Part shown: positions 1 to 6,467 of the stretch, in pieces | Numbering within the stretch: the stretch's first letter is position 1 | How the letters are laid out: every line of letters begins with the position of its first letter | Origin: an uncultured bacterium | GTDB lineage: Bacteria; Bacteroidota; Ignavibacteria; Ignavibacteriales; Melioribacteraceae | NCBI GenBank assembly: GCA_937936675.1 | Contig: CALDDL010000078.1 | Span: 1 to 14,019 of the forward strand | Reading direction: 5' to 3' | Length of the DNA stretch: 14,019 nucleotides | The notes under the pieces: model-generated | The model's input: the letters and a program-made list of their open reading frames with translations, nothing else | Databases searched by the model: none | What the model was told of the DNA's origin: nothing | Translations under genes and position numbers: made by a program

Positions 1-3
1 TAA

Positions 4-1116
4 ATGAAAAAAATTATCTCAGTTGTCGGTGCTCGTCCTAATTTTATGAAAGTCGCTCCGCTTCATAAAGCATTTGCATTATACAATTCCGCAAACGGGA
101 ATTCCATTCAACATCTTATCTGCCATACCGGTCAGCATTATGATGAAAAAATGTCGAAAGTTTTCTTCGATGATCTCGAACTTCCCAAGCCCGATTTTTA
201 TCTCGGTATCGGATCGGGATCGCATGCCGAGCAGACCGCACGAGTGATGATCGAGTTTGAAAAAATTCTTCTCTCCGAACAACCTGATTTGATAATCGTA
301 GTCGGCGATGTTAATTCCACGATTGCATGCTCGCTCACGGCAGTTAAACTCGGTATCAAAGTCGCACATGTCGAAGCAGGTCTCCGAAGCGGCGATCGAG
401 CAATGCCCGAAGAGATTAACCGCATCCTTACTGACTCAATCTCCGATCTCCTTTTCGTTACCGAAATCAGCGGTATGCAAAATCTCAAGCATGAAGGTGT
501 GCCCGAACAGAAAATTCACTTCGTTGGAAATTGCATGATCGATTCGCTCATTCACTATCTCCCTAAGATTGAACTTTCTTCAATAGGCGGGGAGCTTGGT
601 CTTAAAGGCAGCGATTATGTTGTAGCCACTTTCCACCGTCCCTCTAATGTTGATAATGCCGATCAGCTACGTGCTATGACTGCGTTATTAAACGAGACCG
701 CCGAAAATTTCAAGATAGTTTTTCCCGTTCATCCGCGCACGATTAAGAATCTCGAAATTAACGGATTGCTTAATGGACTCTCGAAGAACATTATCCTCAC
801 TGATCCGATCGGCTATCTCGATTTTATAAAATTAGTGAAAGATGCAAAATTCGTCCTTACCGATAGCGGTGGAATTCAGGAAGAATCGACATACTTAAAA
901 GTTCCGTGTATCACGATTCGCACGACCACTGAACGCCCGAGCACTGTCGATATCGGCACTAATTATCTTATCGGCGATCGCTTCGAGGATGCTAAACCCG
1001 TAATTGAAATCATTATGAAAGGGGAGAATAAGAAAGGAAAAATTCCCGAACTCTGGGACGGCTCCGCCGCCTCCCGCATCATCCAAGTTATAGCTACTAC
1101 TTTATATATCAGATAA
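4..1116 (+). CDS. wecB: UDP-N-acetylglucosamine 2-epimerase (non-hydrolysing)
   Basis: This cytoplasmic enzyme interconverts UDP-GlcNAc and UDP-ManNAc, supplying ManNAc-type sugars for surface polysaccharides. Its 370 aa match the family's usual 370-380 aa. Visible motifs are GARPNFMK (residues 9-16), TGQHYD (42-47), GDVNST (101-106), HVEAGLRSGD (122-131), MPEEINR (134-140), TFHRPSNVD (209-217), PVHPRT (241-246) and the UDP-binding SGGIQEE (288-294). D102, E124, one of E136/E137 and H211 sit where the catalytic residues of E. coli WecB are expected. The family also has two Rossmann-like halves, which the motif spacing fits. The ATG directly follows a TAA at positions 1-3, possibly the stop of an upstream gene, so its ribosome site lies outside the window. 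It is separated by 201 bases and a palindrome from the sigma factor gene and is probably not part of the downstream locus. The hydrolysing epimerase (NeuC type) is less likely, because the motif set and length are of the WecB type. Confidence 0.95.
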   Translation: MKKIISVVGARPNFMKVAPLHKAFALYNSANGNSIQHLICHTGQHYDEKMSKVFFDDLELPKPDFYLGIGSGSHAEQTARVMIEFEKILLSEQPDLIIVVGDVNSTIACSLTAVKLGIKVAHVEAGLRSGDRAMPEEINRILTDSISDLLFVTEISGMQNLKHEGVPEQKIHFVGNCMIDSLIHYLPKIELSSIGGELGLKGSDYVVATFHRPSNVDNADQLRAMTALLNETAENFKIVFPVHPRTIKNLEINGLLNGLSKNIILTDPIGYLDFIKLVKDAKFVLTDSGGIQEESTYLKVPCITIRTTTERPSTVDIGTNYLIGDRFEDAKPVIEIIMKGENKKGKIPELWDGSAASRIIQVIATTLYIR

Positions 1117-1142
1117 GATGTCCGTAAAAGTGTATTGATTCT

Positions 1143-1170
1143 TGTTACAAATATGTACATATTTGTAACA
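1143..1170. promoter_or_regulatory. Perfect 28-bp palindrome, candidate operator or bidirectional terminator
   Basis: The left arm TGTTACAAATATGT is followed immediately by its exact reverse complement, giving 14 + 14 bases with no mismatch. It lies 26 bases after the wecB stop and about 150 bases before the sigma factor start. As RNA it could fold into a 12-bp AT-rich stem with a GTAC loop, but no clear T-run follows (the next bases are GTTTCTATTA), so a rho-independent terminator is a weaker reading than a dimeric-repressor operator. An octamer from its arm, TTACAAAT, recurs at 1178-1185. The binding protein is unknown. Confidence 0.6.
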
Positions 1171-1175
1171 GTTTC

Positions 1176-1197
1176 TATTACAAATCGGCAGGTAATA
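1176..1197. repeat. Short inverted repeat beside the palindrome
   Basis: TATTAC (1176-1181) and GTAATA (1192-1197) form a 6-bp inverted repeat with a 10-base spacer. The left part overlaps a second copy of TTACAAAT (1178-1185), the octamer in the neighbouring palindrome. It could be a degenerate second operator half-site. In AT-rich DNA a match this short may be chance. Confidence 0.25.
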
Positions 1198-1232
1198 ATT
1201 CTATTCTAAAACCGACCTCACCACCATTTACC

Positions 1233-1251
1233 CCATGTTCATTTAATATGG
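1233..1251. other. Weak hairpin in the wecB-sigma factor gap
   Basis: CCATGTT (1233-1239) can pair with AATATGG (1245-1251) across a 5-base loop, with one G-T wobble. A pyrimidine-rich stretch follows (1252-1270). This could be a weak + strand terminator for wecB or a leader structure for the sigma factor transcript. The stem is too short to be certain. Confidence 0.2.
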
Positions 1252-1306
1252 TCTCCTTCTATTTATTTTTATGAATTGTTTATGTTATATTTCAGCAAAC
1301 GTATTT

Positions 1307-1312
1307 AAGGTA
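1307..1312 (+). promoter_or_regulatory. Ribosome binding site AAGGTA deciding the sigma factor start
   Basis: AAGG lies 7 bases before the ATG at 1318. The same AAGGTA-N5-ATG arrangement occurs before the second TBDR (6457-6468). It supports 1318 as the start rather than internal ATG codons such as that at 1441. Confidence 0.55.
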
Positions 1313-1317
1313 AACGA

Positions 1318-1917
1318 ATGCTATTATCATTTCTCATTAATTCAGTCGCTAAGGAACTTATAGAAAAAGATTCTATACCGAGTTCCGATACCGAATTAAT
1401 TAAGCGAATTAATGATAACGATATCGCCGCATTCGAATTTATGTTTAAATCTTACTTCGCTCCGCTCTGTAATTTCGTTTATATAAGAATCAGAAATAAA
1501 GATAATGCCAAAGAGATTGTTCAGGAAGTATTTGTAAATATCTATAAAAACAGGGAGCATTGGTCGCCTAAAGGTTCCATCAAATCGTATCTTTATAAAG
1601 CCGTAAAAAATCAGATGATTAATTGGCTTAAATATGCCGGTAATTCAAAAAAGAGCGATATCGAACCCGATGATTTGAAAACTAAAAATGAGCCTAATCC
1701 GCTCGAATTATATATTCAAAAAGAATTGAGAGAGGCATACCAAAAAGCAGTAAGCGATCTCCCTGAAAAATGCAGAGAGATTTTAGTGCTCGTTAAAGAC
1801 CAAGGTTTTTCTTATAAAGAAGCGGCTGCTTTGCAAAATCTCTCAATCAAAACAGTCGAATCACAAATGAGACTCGCTTTTCAGAAACTCCGGAAAGCAC
1901 TCAAAAACTTTAATTAG
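1318..1917 (+). CDS. ECF-type RNA polymerase sigma factor, FecI-like (Bacteroidota type)
   Basis: Predicted alternative sigma factor of 199 aa that directs RNA polymerase to a small set of promoters, here probably those of the downstream receptor and secreted-protein genes. Region 2 covers about residues 35-106, with the core-binding and -10 recognition segment around 'NAKEIVQEVFVNIYKNRE' and the basic-aromatic 'YLYKAVKNQMINWLKY'. Region 4 covers about 136-195, with a helix-turn-helix 'GFSYKEAAALQNLSIKTVES' and a C-terminal 'QKLRKAL'. The two are joined by an acidic linker (DIEPDD), and no region 1.1 or 3 is visible, as is usual for ECF factors. The start is set by AAGG 7 bases upstream. A FecR-type anti-sigma gene follows after 79 bases and then a TBDR with an STN domain. 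That order is the hallmark of trans-envelope cell-surface signalling, so the factor is probably held inactive by that FecR until substrate is bound. Confidence 0.93.
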   Translation: MLLSFLINSVAKELIEKDSIPSSDTELIKRINDNDIAAFEFMFKSYFAPLCNFVYIRIRNKDNAKEIVQEVFVNIYKNREHWSPKGSIKSYLYKAVKNQMINWLKYAGNSKKSDIEPDDLKTKNEPNPLELYIQKELREAYQKAVSDLPEKCREILVLVKDQGFSYKEAAALQNLSIKTVESQMRLAFQKLRKALKNFN

Positions 1918-1946
1918 TTATTGCTTAATGGTAGCTCTCTAATTAA
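1910..1946. repeat. Inverted repeat spanning the sigma factor stop codon
   Basis: TTAATTAG (1910-1917, including the stop codon) is the exact reverse complement of CTAATTAA (1939-1946), with a 21-base spacer. An overlapping alternative pairs CTTAAT (1924-1929) with ATTAAG (1942-1947), so the two stems are mutually exclusive. There is no T-run, so it is not a convincing terminator. It may affect sigma/anti-sigma stoichiometry, or be an AT-rich coincidence. Confidence 0.25.
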
Positions 1947-1981
1947 GTGTATTAATATTTAGAAAAAAGAAAAAAAGGTAT

Positions 1982-1987
1982 AAAGGA
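1982..1987 (+). promoter_or_regulatory. Ribosome binding site AAAGGA for the anti-sigma gene
   Basis: AAAGGA lies 9 bases before the ATG at 1997, within a purine-rich stretch (1962-1987). It supports the chosen start, and the residues that follow make the expected N-terminal FecR helix. Confidence 0.5.
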
Positions 1988-1996
1988 CTTTTGTAG

Positions 1997-3103
1997 ATGA
2001 TTAAGAATGACGAAATGGATCGCCTCCTTCGATATTTGGCTAATCAATCCTCTTATGAGGAGATGAGAAATGTGCAATTATGGCTGGAGAAAGATCCCAA
2101 AAATAGATCACAGTTTGAAGAACTAAAAAAAATATGGCTTCTTACTCCCGATAATCTAAATTGGAATACCGATTCCGAATGGGCGAATTTTAAAAATAAA
2201 ATTGAAGCACAACAGGAAATCAGTAACGAATCAGCTCCGCAATCCGCAGCCGAGAAATCTATCAATTCTTCCTATATCCCCGAATATAGACCAAGTTTAC
2301 TAGAATCGCTTTCATTCTATTTCAGAAGATACTCATTTGCATTAACGATCGTTTTAATTGCACTTATTGCCGGTTACGCGGGATATAATTATTTCAATTC
2401 ACCGGTCGGTAATTCTTCGGATAGTATCATTTGGAATGAGAAAATCACTCTTGCGGGGGAAAAAGCAGAAATATTACTCCCCGATAATTCCAAAGTTATT
2501 CTTAATTCCGAAAGCAAATTGAGATATCCCGATTCATTCTCCGGAAATTCAAGAGATATTTATCTCACAGGTGAGGCATATTTTGAAGTCCGCAATAATA
2601 ACGACAGGAAGTTCAATGTCCATTCAGCCGGATTCTCCACTACCGTACTCGGCACCAAATTTAATGTCTCCGCATTCCATGATGAAGAAATTATCTCCGT
2701 TTCACTTCTTGAAGGTAAAGTGAAAATCACACCCGAAAATGAAAACAGCAATGATACTAAATACGCCCGCTCTTCTACTATTTTATCCCCTAATCAGCAA
2801 TGGGTCTATAACTATAACAATAAACGATCAGAAATAAATTCGTTCAATCACGAAAAAGCTATCGGCTGGAAAGATAATATTATTGTTTTTGAAAACACTC
2901 CATTAATAGATGTATTCAAAAAATTAGAAAGAATTTACGGAGTGGAATTCCGAAGAGAAGGCAATTTCAAAAATAAAAATATTACAACCAAATTTAATGG
3001 CGATTCTATCTGGCTCGTTGCCGAAGTAATTAAAAAAACTACCGGATTGAACTATAAAACAATTACTAAAAACAATCTCCCCGGTACATTTATTTTTTAT
3101 TGA
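1997..3103 (+). CDS. FecR-family anti-sigma factor / sigma regulator, single TM
   Basis: This is the inner-membrane partner of the preceding sigma factor. The family binds its ECF sigma factor in the cytoplasm and receives a signal in the periplasm from a TBDR's STN domain. The 368 aa show three parts. A helical cytoplasmic N-terminus (about 1-100) carries 'DRLLRYLANQSSYEEMRNVQLWL' and the 'EKDPKNRSQFEELKKIW' segment typical of FecR N-termini. One membrane helix spans about 113-133 ('FALTIVLIALIAGYAGYNYF'). The periplasmic FecR domain spans about 141-250 ('AGEKAEILLPDNSKVILNS', 'LTGEAYFEV', 'VLGTKFNVSAF'), followed by a C-terminal DUF4974-like domain at about 285-360 ('FENTPLIDVFKKLERIYGVEF'). 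Length and order match Bacteroidota FecR proteins. The TBDR gene begins 9 bases after its stop, so the two are very likely cotranscribed and translationally linked. Confidence 0.94.
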   Translation: MIKNDEMDRLLRYLANQSSYEEMRNVQLWLEKDPKNRSQFEELKKIWLLTPDNLNWNTDSEWANFKNKIEAQQEISNESAPQSAAEKSINSSYIPEYRPSLLESLSFYFRRYSFALTIVLIALIAGYAGYNYFNSPVGNSSDSIIWNEKITLAGEKAEILLPDNSKVILNSESKLRYPDSFSGNSRDIYLTGEAYFEVRNNNDRKFNVHSAGFSTTVLGTKFNVSAFHDEEIISVSLLEGKVKITPENENSNDTKYARSSTILSPNQQWVYNYNNKRSEINSFNHEKAIGWKDNIIVFENTPLIDVFKKLERIYGVEFRREGNFKNKNITTKFNGDSIWLVAEVIKKTTGLNYKTITKNNLPGTFIFY

Positions 3104-3112
3104 TGTTATCTA

Positions 3113-6100
3113 ATGAGACTATTTCTAATATTTCTCTTTATCGCATTCGGAAATCTATTTTCCCAAAATCTTCTTGATCAAAAAATTGATATAGATATTC
3201 AAAATTCCTCGCTTCAGAATCTATTCAAGGAACTTGAATCCAAAACGGGTTTTATTTTCAGCTACGATAATTCCATCATTCCCGATAATGAAAAAATATC
3301 CCTGACCGAAAAAGATAGATCATTTATCGAAATATTAGAAACGATAACTAAAAAATATAAATTCTCTTTCTACCGGATAAACGATTATATAATAATCAAT
3401 AGATCATCAAGCAATCCGGAAGCAGATAAACCGATAACGGGAACGATTACGGGAATTATATCCGATATATACACGGGGGAGCCGTTAATTGGAGCGAGCG
3501 TTTATTTCATCGATTCGGGAATCGGCTCGGCATCTGATCGCTTCGGAAAATTCAGAATTGCTCAAATCCCGAAAGGAAGATATACTCTCAAAGTATCGTT
3601 TATCGGTTATATCACACGCGAGCTCCAAATCGATTTTACCGATGAAAGAATTCAAGAACTATTTATTGAACTTTCTCCGGCTTCGGTACTCACCGAAACA
3701 ATTATTGTAAGCGATCAGGCATTCGGACAAGTTTCTGCCATTAATCGCCAGCTAAAAGCAAATACAATTAAAAATGTTGTCTCCTCCGAAAAGATTTTAG
3801 AACTGCCCGATGCTAATGCCGCCGAAGCTGTCGGTCGCCTTCCCGGAATTTCTCTTATCCGAAGCGGCGGCGAAGGGAGTAAAGTGGTTATCCGAGGACT
3901 CGGACCCACTTATAATTCAATCTCTATCGCAGGAATAAAAATTCCATCTACCGATGCTTCCGATCGAAGTGTCGATCTAAGTATTATCCCTTCGGAGATA
4001 CTCGCAGGTATCGAAATAATTAAATCGCTTACTCCAGATATCGATGCCGATGCACTAGGCGGAAATATCGATTTTCAACTTTCTAAAGCTCCTCATACCG
4101 GTTTCAAATCGCAACTAAGATTGCAAGGCGGATATAATAACCTCCGAGATGATTTCGGTAATTATGAAGCTACTTACACTTTTAGCGATCGATTCTTAAA
4201 TAATAAACTCGGTCTTATTGTTGCCGGACATATAGAACGCAATCAAAGGGGATATGACAGTTTCAGAGCGTTATGGGAGATCCCTCGCGAGAAAAGAATC
4301 AATGAAAAATTTGCTCCGATGCGAGCCGCTCAAGTTGATCTCGCTTACACTCTCACCGATCGAAAAAAATATGGCTTTAATGCTCTAATCGATCTAAATA
4401 TCCCGAATGGCTCTTTATATCTTACCTCTTTTTTTAGTTCCCGAAGCGATAAAAGTTCAGTCCAAAATGTAAATTATTATTTGAAGGATGTTACAATCGG
4501 CAGGCATCTTATAAGTTCCGAATCCGAAATCTCGATCGGCTCATTTTCGATTGGAGGTAAGCATCTCCTATTCGATTTAATTAATTTCGATTGGGGAGGT
4601 TCTCTCTCTAACTCTCGCTCGGCACTCCCATTTTCTAATTCATACGGTTTTATTCAGCCCGATGCTTACTATTCGGAAAACCTGCCTCAGTTTCCTACTG
4701 CCGATGATATTATTAATGCTCCGGCACGCGATTTATCCGGATTTTATGCTAATTCATTTTACCGAACTTCCTCGATTACGAAAGACCATATCAATTCCTT
4801 TCAACTCAATTTTGAAGTCCCTTTTTCTTATTCCAAAAATCTTTCGGGCAAAATTAAGTTCGGCGCTAAGACCAATATCAATCAAAAAGAGAGGGATAAT
4901 TCATCCTTATATAGAAGTATGTATAACTATACGAATAAAAATTACGTCAAGTACCATAGCGGATATGGAAAACCGGGATTTAAGTTCGATTTCGTTCAAT
5001 CCAACGGTGCGCCTTCGATCCTCAATTATCTCGATCTCTCTTTTAATGCCGGTAAATTCCTTAACGGTGAATATCTTTTCCCGATTGGGATCTCCGAATA
5101 TGAACTTAACTACCTGATGAATAATTTTCTTATCGATTCTGCGATGGTTTCCCAAAGAACTGCCGATCTCTCCGATTATGACGTTAATGAAAAAATTTAT
5201 GCAGGGTATCTTATGACTGAATTAAATTATGATAATTTAATCGAGATACTATCTGGTGTTCGTTACGAAAATACAAACGATCGTCTTTCGGGTAGAAAAG
5301 GTATTGTCCCGAATGAAATTACAGAATACGATTATGACCAAAATCCGGTAAGTTTATCATACGCAGATAGGAATTATTTTAATTGGTTTCCCGTAATTCA
5401 TTTTCGCTTCCTGCCTTTAGATTGGTTCGATCTTCGTCTGGTTTACAGCAGATCGATTTCAAGACCGAGAATGGATTGGCTCCTTCCAAATACCGCAATT
5501 AACGGTTCTTCGTTCTCGGTGGAAACGGGTAATCCCGATCTTAATCCGCAGCTATCAGATAATTTTGATGCTTTTCTCTCTTTTTATTCCAACGAGATCG
5601 GACTTTTTACGATCGGAGGATTCTATAAGAATATTAAAAATCTGATCTATTATCGAACGGGACATAAAATCTTAAGTCCCGCTAAAGAAGGATTCCCCGA
5701 TAATTGGAGAGGACTTACACTCAATTCGCCGGAAAATAATCCTTACATCACAAAACTATCCGGAATTGAATTCGAATGGCAGAGCAATCTATGGTGGCTC
5801 TCAAAACCATTTAATGGGATAGTTATTAATATAAACTATTCCAAAATCTGGTCTGAATCGCATTACCCGATTTCATATATTAAGAACACTACTTTACCAA
5901 AATTCCCTTATTTAAGCTCTGTGGTGATTGATACCGTTCGATCGGGAAAGATGCCCAATCAAGCCGATAATATTCTTAATATTTCTTTAGGATATGATTA
6001 TTCCAAATTCTCGGGGAGAATTTCTTTAATCTATCAAGGACTTTCTCTTTATAGGATCGGAAGCAGGGAAGAATTGGATATTTTTACATCTCCGAGCACT

Positions 6101-6271
6101 CGAATCGATCTTTCGCTTAAATATCAATTGCTCGAATATTTAGGCATCTATTTCAATATTAATAATCTTCTTAATACTCCCGATAAAGCATATCAGCAGA
6201 GCGAAGATTTCCCTAATACACTTCAATATTTCGGTCGAATAGTAGATCTGGGCGTAGTATTAGAACTCTAA
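3113..6271 (+). CDS. TonB-dependent receptor with STN signalling domain (FecA-like transducer)
   Basis: Predicted outer-membrane receptor of 1052 aa that imports a ligand with TonB energy and reports its presence to FecR. Domains in order: signal peptide (about 1-18, ending LFSQ); STN/secretin N-terminal domain (about 24-97), the part of FecA-type receptors that contacts FecR; carboxypeptidase-regulatory-like beta-sandwich (about 108-190, 'GEPLIGASVYFIDSGIGSAS'); a TonB-box-like stretch 'ETIIV' (195-199); plug (about 205-325) with 'ELPDANAAEAVGRLPGIS', 'KVVIRGLGP' and 'DADALGGNIDF'; and beta-barrel to the C-terminus ('GRIVDLGVVLEL'). The plug wording resembles the TonB-Xanth-Caul receptor family, many of which are linked to complex glycans, more than classical SusC. 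No Shine-Dalgarno is visible before the ATG (TTATCTA), so translation is probably coupled to the anti-sigma gene 9 bases upstream. A paralogue follows at 6468. The ligand is inferred from the locus to be an oligosaccharide; a siderophore cannot be formally excluded. Confidence 0.93.
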   Translation: MRLFLIFLFIAFGNLFSQNLLDQKIDIDIQNSSLQNLFKELESKTGFIFSYDNSIIPDNEKISLTEKDRSFIEILETITKKYKFSFYRINDYIIINRSSSNPEADKPITGTITGIISDIYTGEPLIGASVYFIDSGIGSASDRFGKFRIAQIPKGRYTLKVSFIGYITRELQIDFTDERIQELFIELSPASVLTETIIVSDQAFGQVSAINRQLKANTIKNVVSSEKILELPDANAAEAVGRLPGISLIRSGGEGSKVVIRGLGPTYNSISIAGIKIPSTDASDRSVDLSIIPSEILAGIEIIKSLTPDIDADALGGNIDFQLSKAPHTGFKSQLRLQGGYNNLRDDFGNYEATYTFSDRFLNNKLGLIVAGHIERNQRGYDSFRALWEIPREKRINEKFAPMRAAQVDLAYTLTDRKKYGFNALIDLNIPNGSLYLTSFFSSRSDKSSVQNVNYYLKDVTIGRHLISSESEISIGSFSIGGKHLLFDLINFDWGGSLSNSRSALPFSNSYGFIQPDAYYSENLPQFPTADDIINAPARDLSGFYANSFYRTSSITKDHINSFQLNFEVPFSYSKNLSGKIKFGAKTNINQKERDNSSLYRSMYNYTNKNYVKYHSGYGKPGFKFDFVQSNGAPSILNYLDLSFNAGKFLNGEYLFPIGISEYELNYLMNNFLIDSAMVSQRTADLSDYDVNEKIYAGYLMTELNYDNLIEILSGVRYENTNDRLSGRKGIVPNEITEYDYDQNPVSLSYADRNYFNWFPVIHFRFLPLDWFDLRLVYSRSISRPRMDWLLPNTAINGSSFSVETGNPDLNPQLSDNFDAFLSFYSNEIGLFTIGGFYKNIKNLIYYRTGHKILSPAKEGFPDNWRGLTLNSPENNPYITKLSGIEFEWQSNLWWLSKPFNGIVININYSKIWSESHYPISYIKNTTLPKFPYLSSVVIDTVRSGKMPNQADNILNISLGYDYSKFSGRISLIYQGLSLYRIGSREELDIFTSPSTRIDLSLKYQLLEYLGIYFNINNLLNTPDKAYQQSEDFPNTLQYFGRIVDLGVVLEL

Positions 6272-6396
6272 AACTCACATTCCCGAGATTACTTTATTAA
6301 TTACAAACCTATTTACAATATCTATTAACAAAATGTCCTTTTGCAGACACTGATTCATAATCTCCCCGCATACTCTTAAAATAAGATTTCTCCCTC

Positions 6397-6418
6397 CTTA
6401 AGGGTAATTTCCCTTAGG
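6397..6418. promoter_or_regulatory. Hairpin between the two receptor genes
   Basis: CTTAAGGG (6397-6404) pairs with CCCTTAGG (6411-6418) across a 6-base loop TAATTT, with one G-T wobble. It lies 125 bases after the first TBDR stop and 49 bases before the second TBDR start. No T-run follows, so readthrough control or an mRNA processing or stability element is more likely than simple termination. It may set different expression levels for the two receptors. Confidence 0.4.
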
Positions 6419-6419
6419 C

Positions 6420-6452
6420 TTGTAATACATCTTAGAATCGTGCATACTTTTT
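6420..6452 (+). promoter_or_regulatory. Possible promoter before the second receptor gene
   Basis: TTG (6420-6422) and TACTTTTT (6445-6452) are separated by 22 bases. They loosely resemble the Bacteroidota housekeeping promoter (TTTG about 19-21 bases before TAnnTTTG), but the final G is missing and the spacing is at the long end. It could instead be an ECF-dependent promoter of unknown consensus. The 196-base gap makes a promoter plausible. Confidence 0.2.
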
Positions 6453-6456
6453 AAAC

Positions 6457-6462
6457 AAGGTA
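6457..6462 (+). promoter_or_regulatory. Ribosome binding site AAGGTA for the second receptor
   Basis: AAGG lies 7 bases before the ATG at 6468, the same AAGGTA-N5-ATG spacing as before the sigma factor gene. It fixes the start at a typical signal peptide (MKLKHLIYVS). Confidence 0.5.
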
Positions 6463-6467
6463 TTATA

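Noticed and set aside
79..1160. Several open frames on the - strand, and one on the + strand (308-538), inside the epimerase region
   Set aside because: They overlap a complete, strongly recognisable epimerase, have no signal peptides or known motifs and no ribosome sites, so they are frame shadows.
4662..5117. A 151-codon open frame on the + strand within the first receptor
   Set aside because: It lies in another frame of an intact receptor gene whose homology to the second receptor covers this whole stretch; its Ile/Ser-rich composition is typical of a shadow frame.
3113..6271. Receptor as a siderophore uptake protein because of the FecI/FecR/FecA-like order
   Set aside because: Gene order alone fits iron uptake, but the linked GH28 gene and beta-helix exported proteins point to a glycan; iron remains a formal alternative.
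6393..6400. CCTCCTTA, resembling the 3' end of 16S rRNA (anti-Shine-Dalgarno)
   Set aside because: There is no surrounding rRNA sequence and the bases are explained by the left arm of the hairpin at 6397-6418 and its pyrimidine-rich flank.
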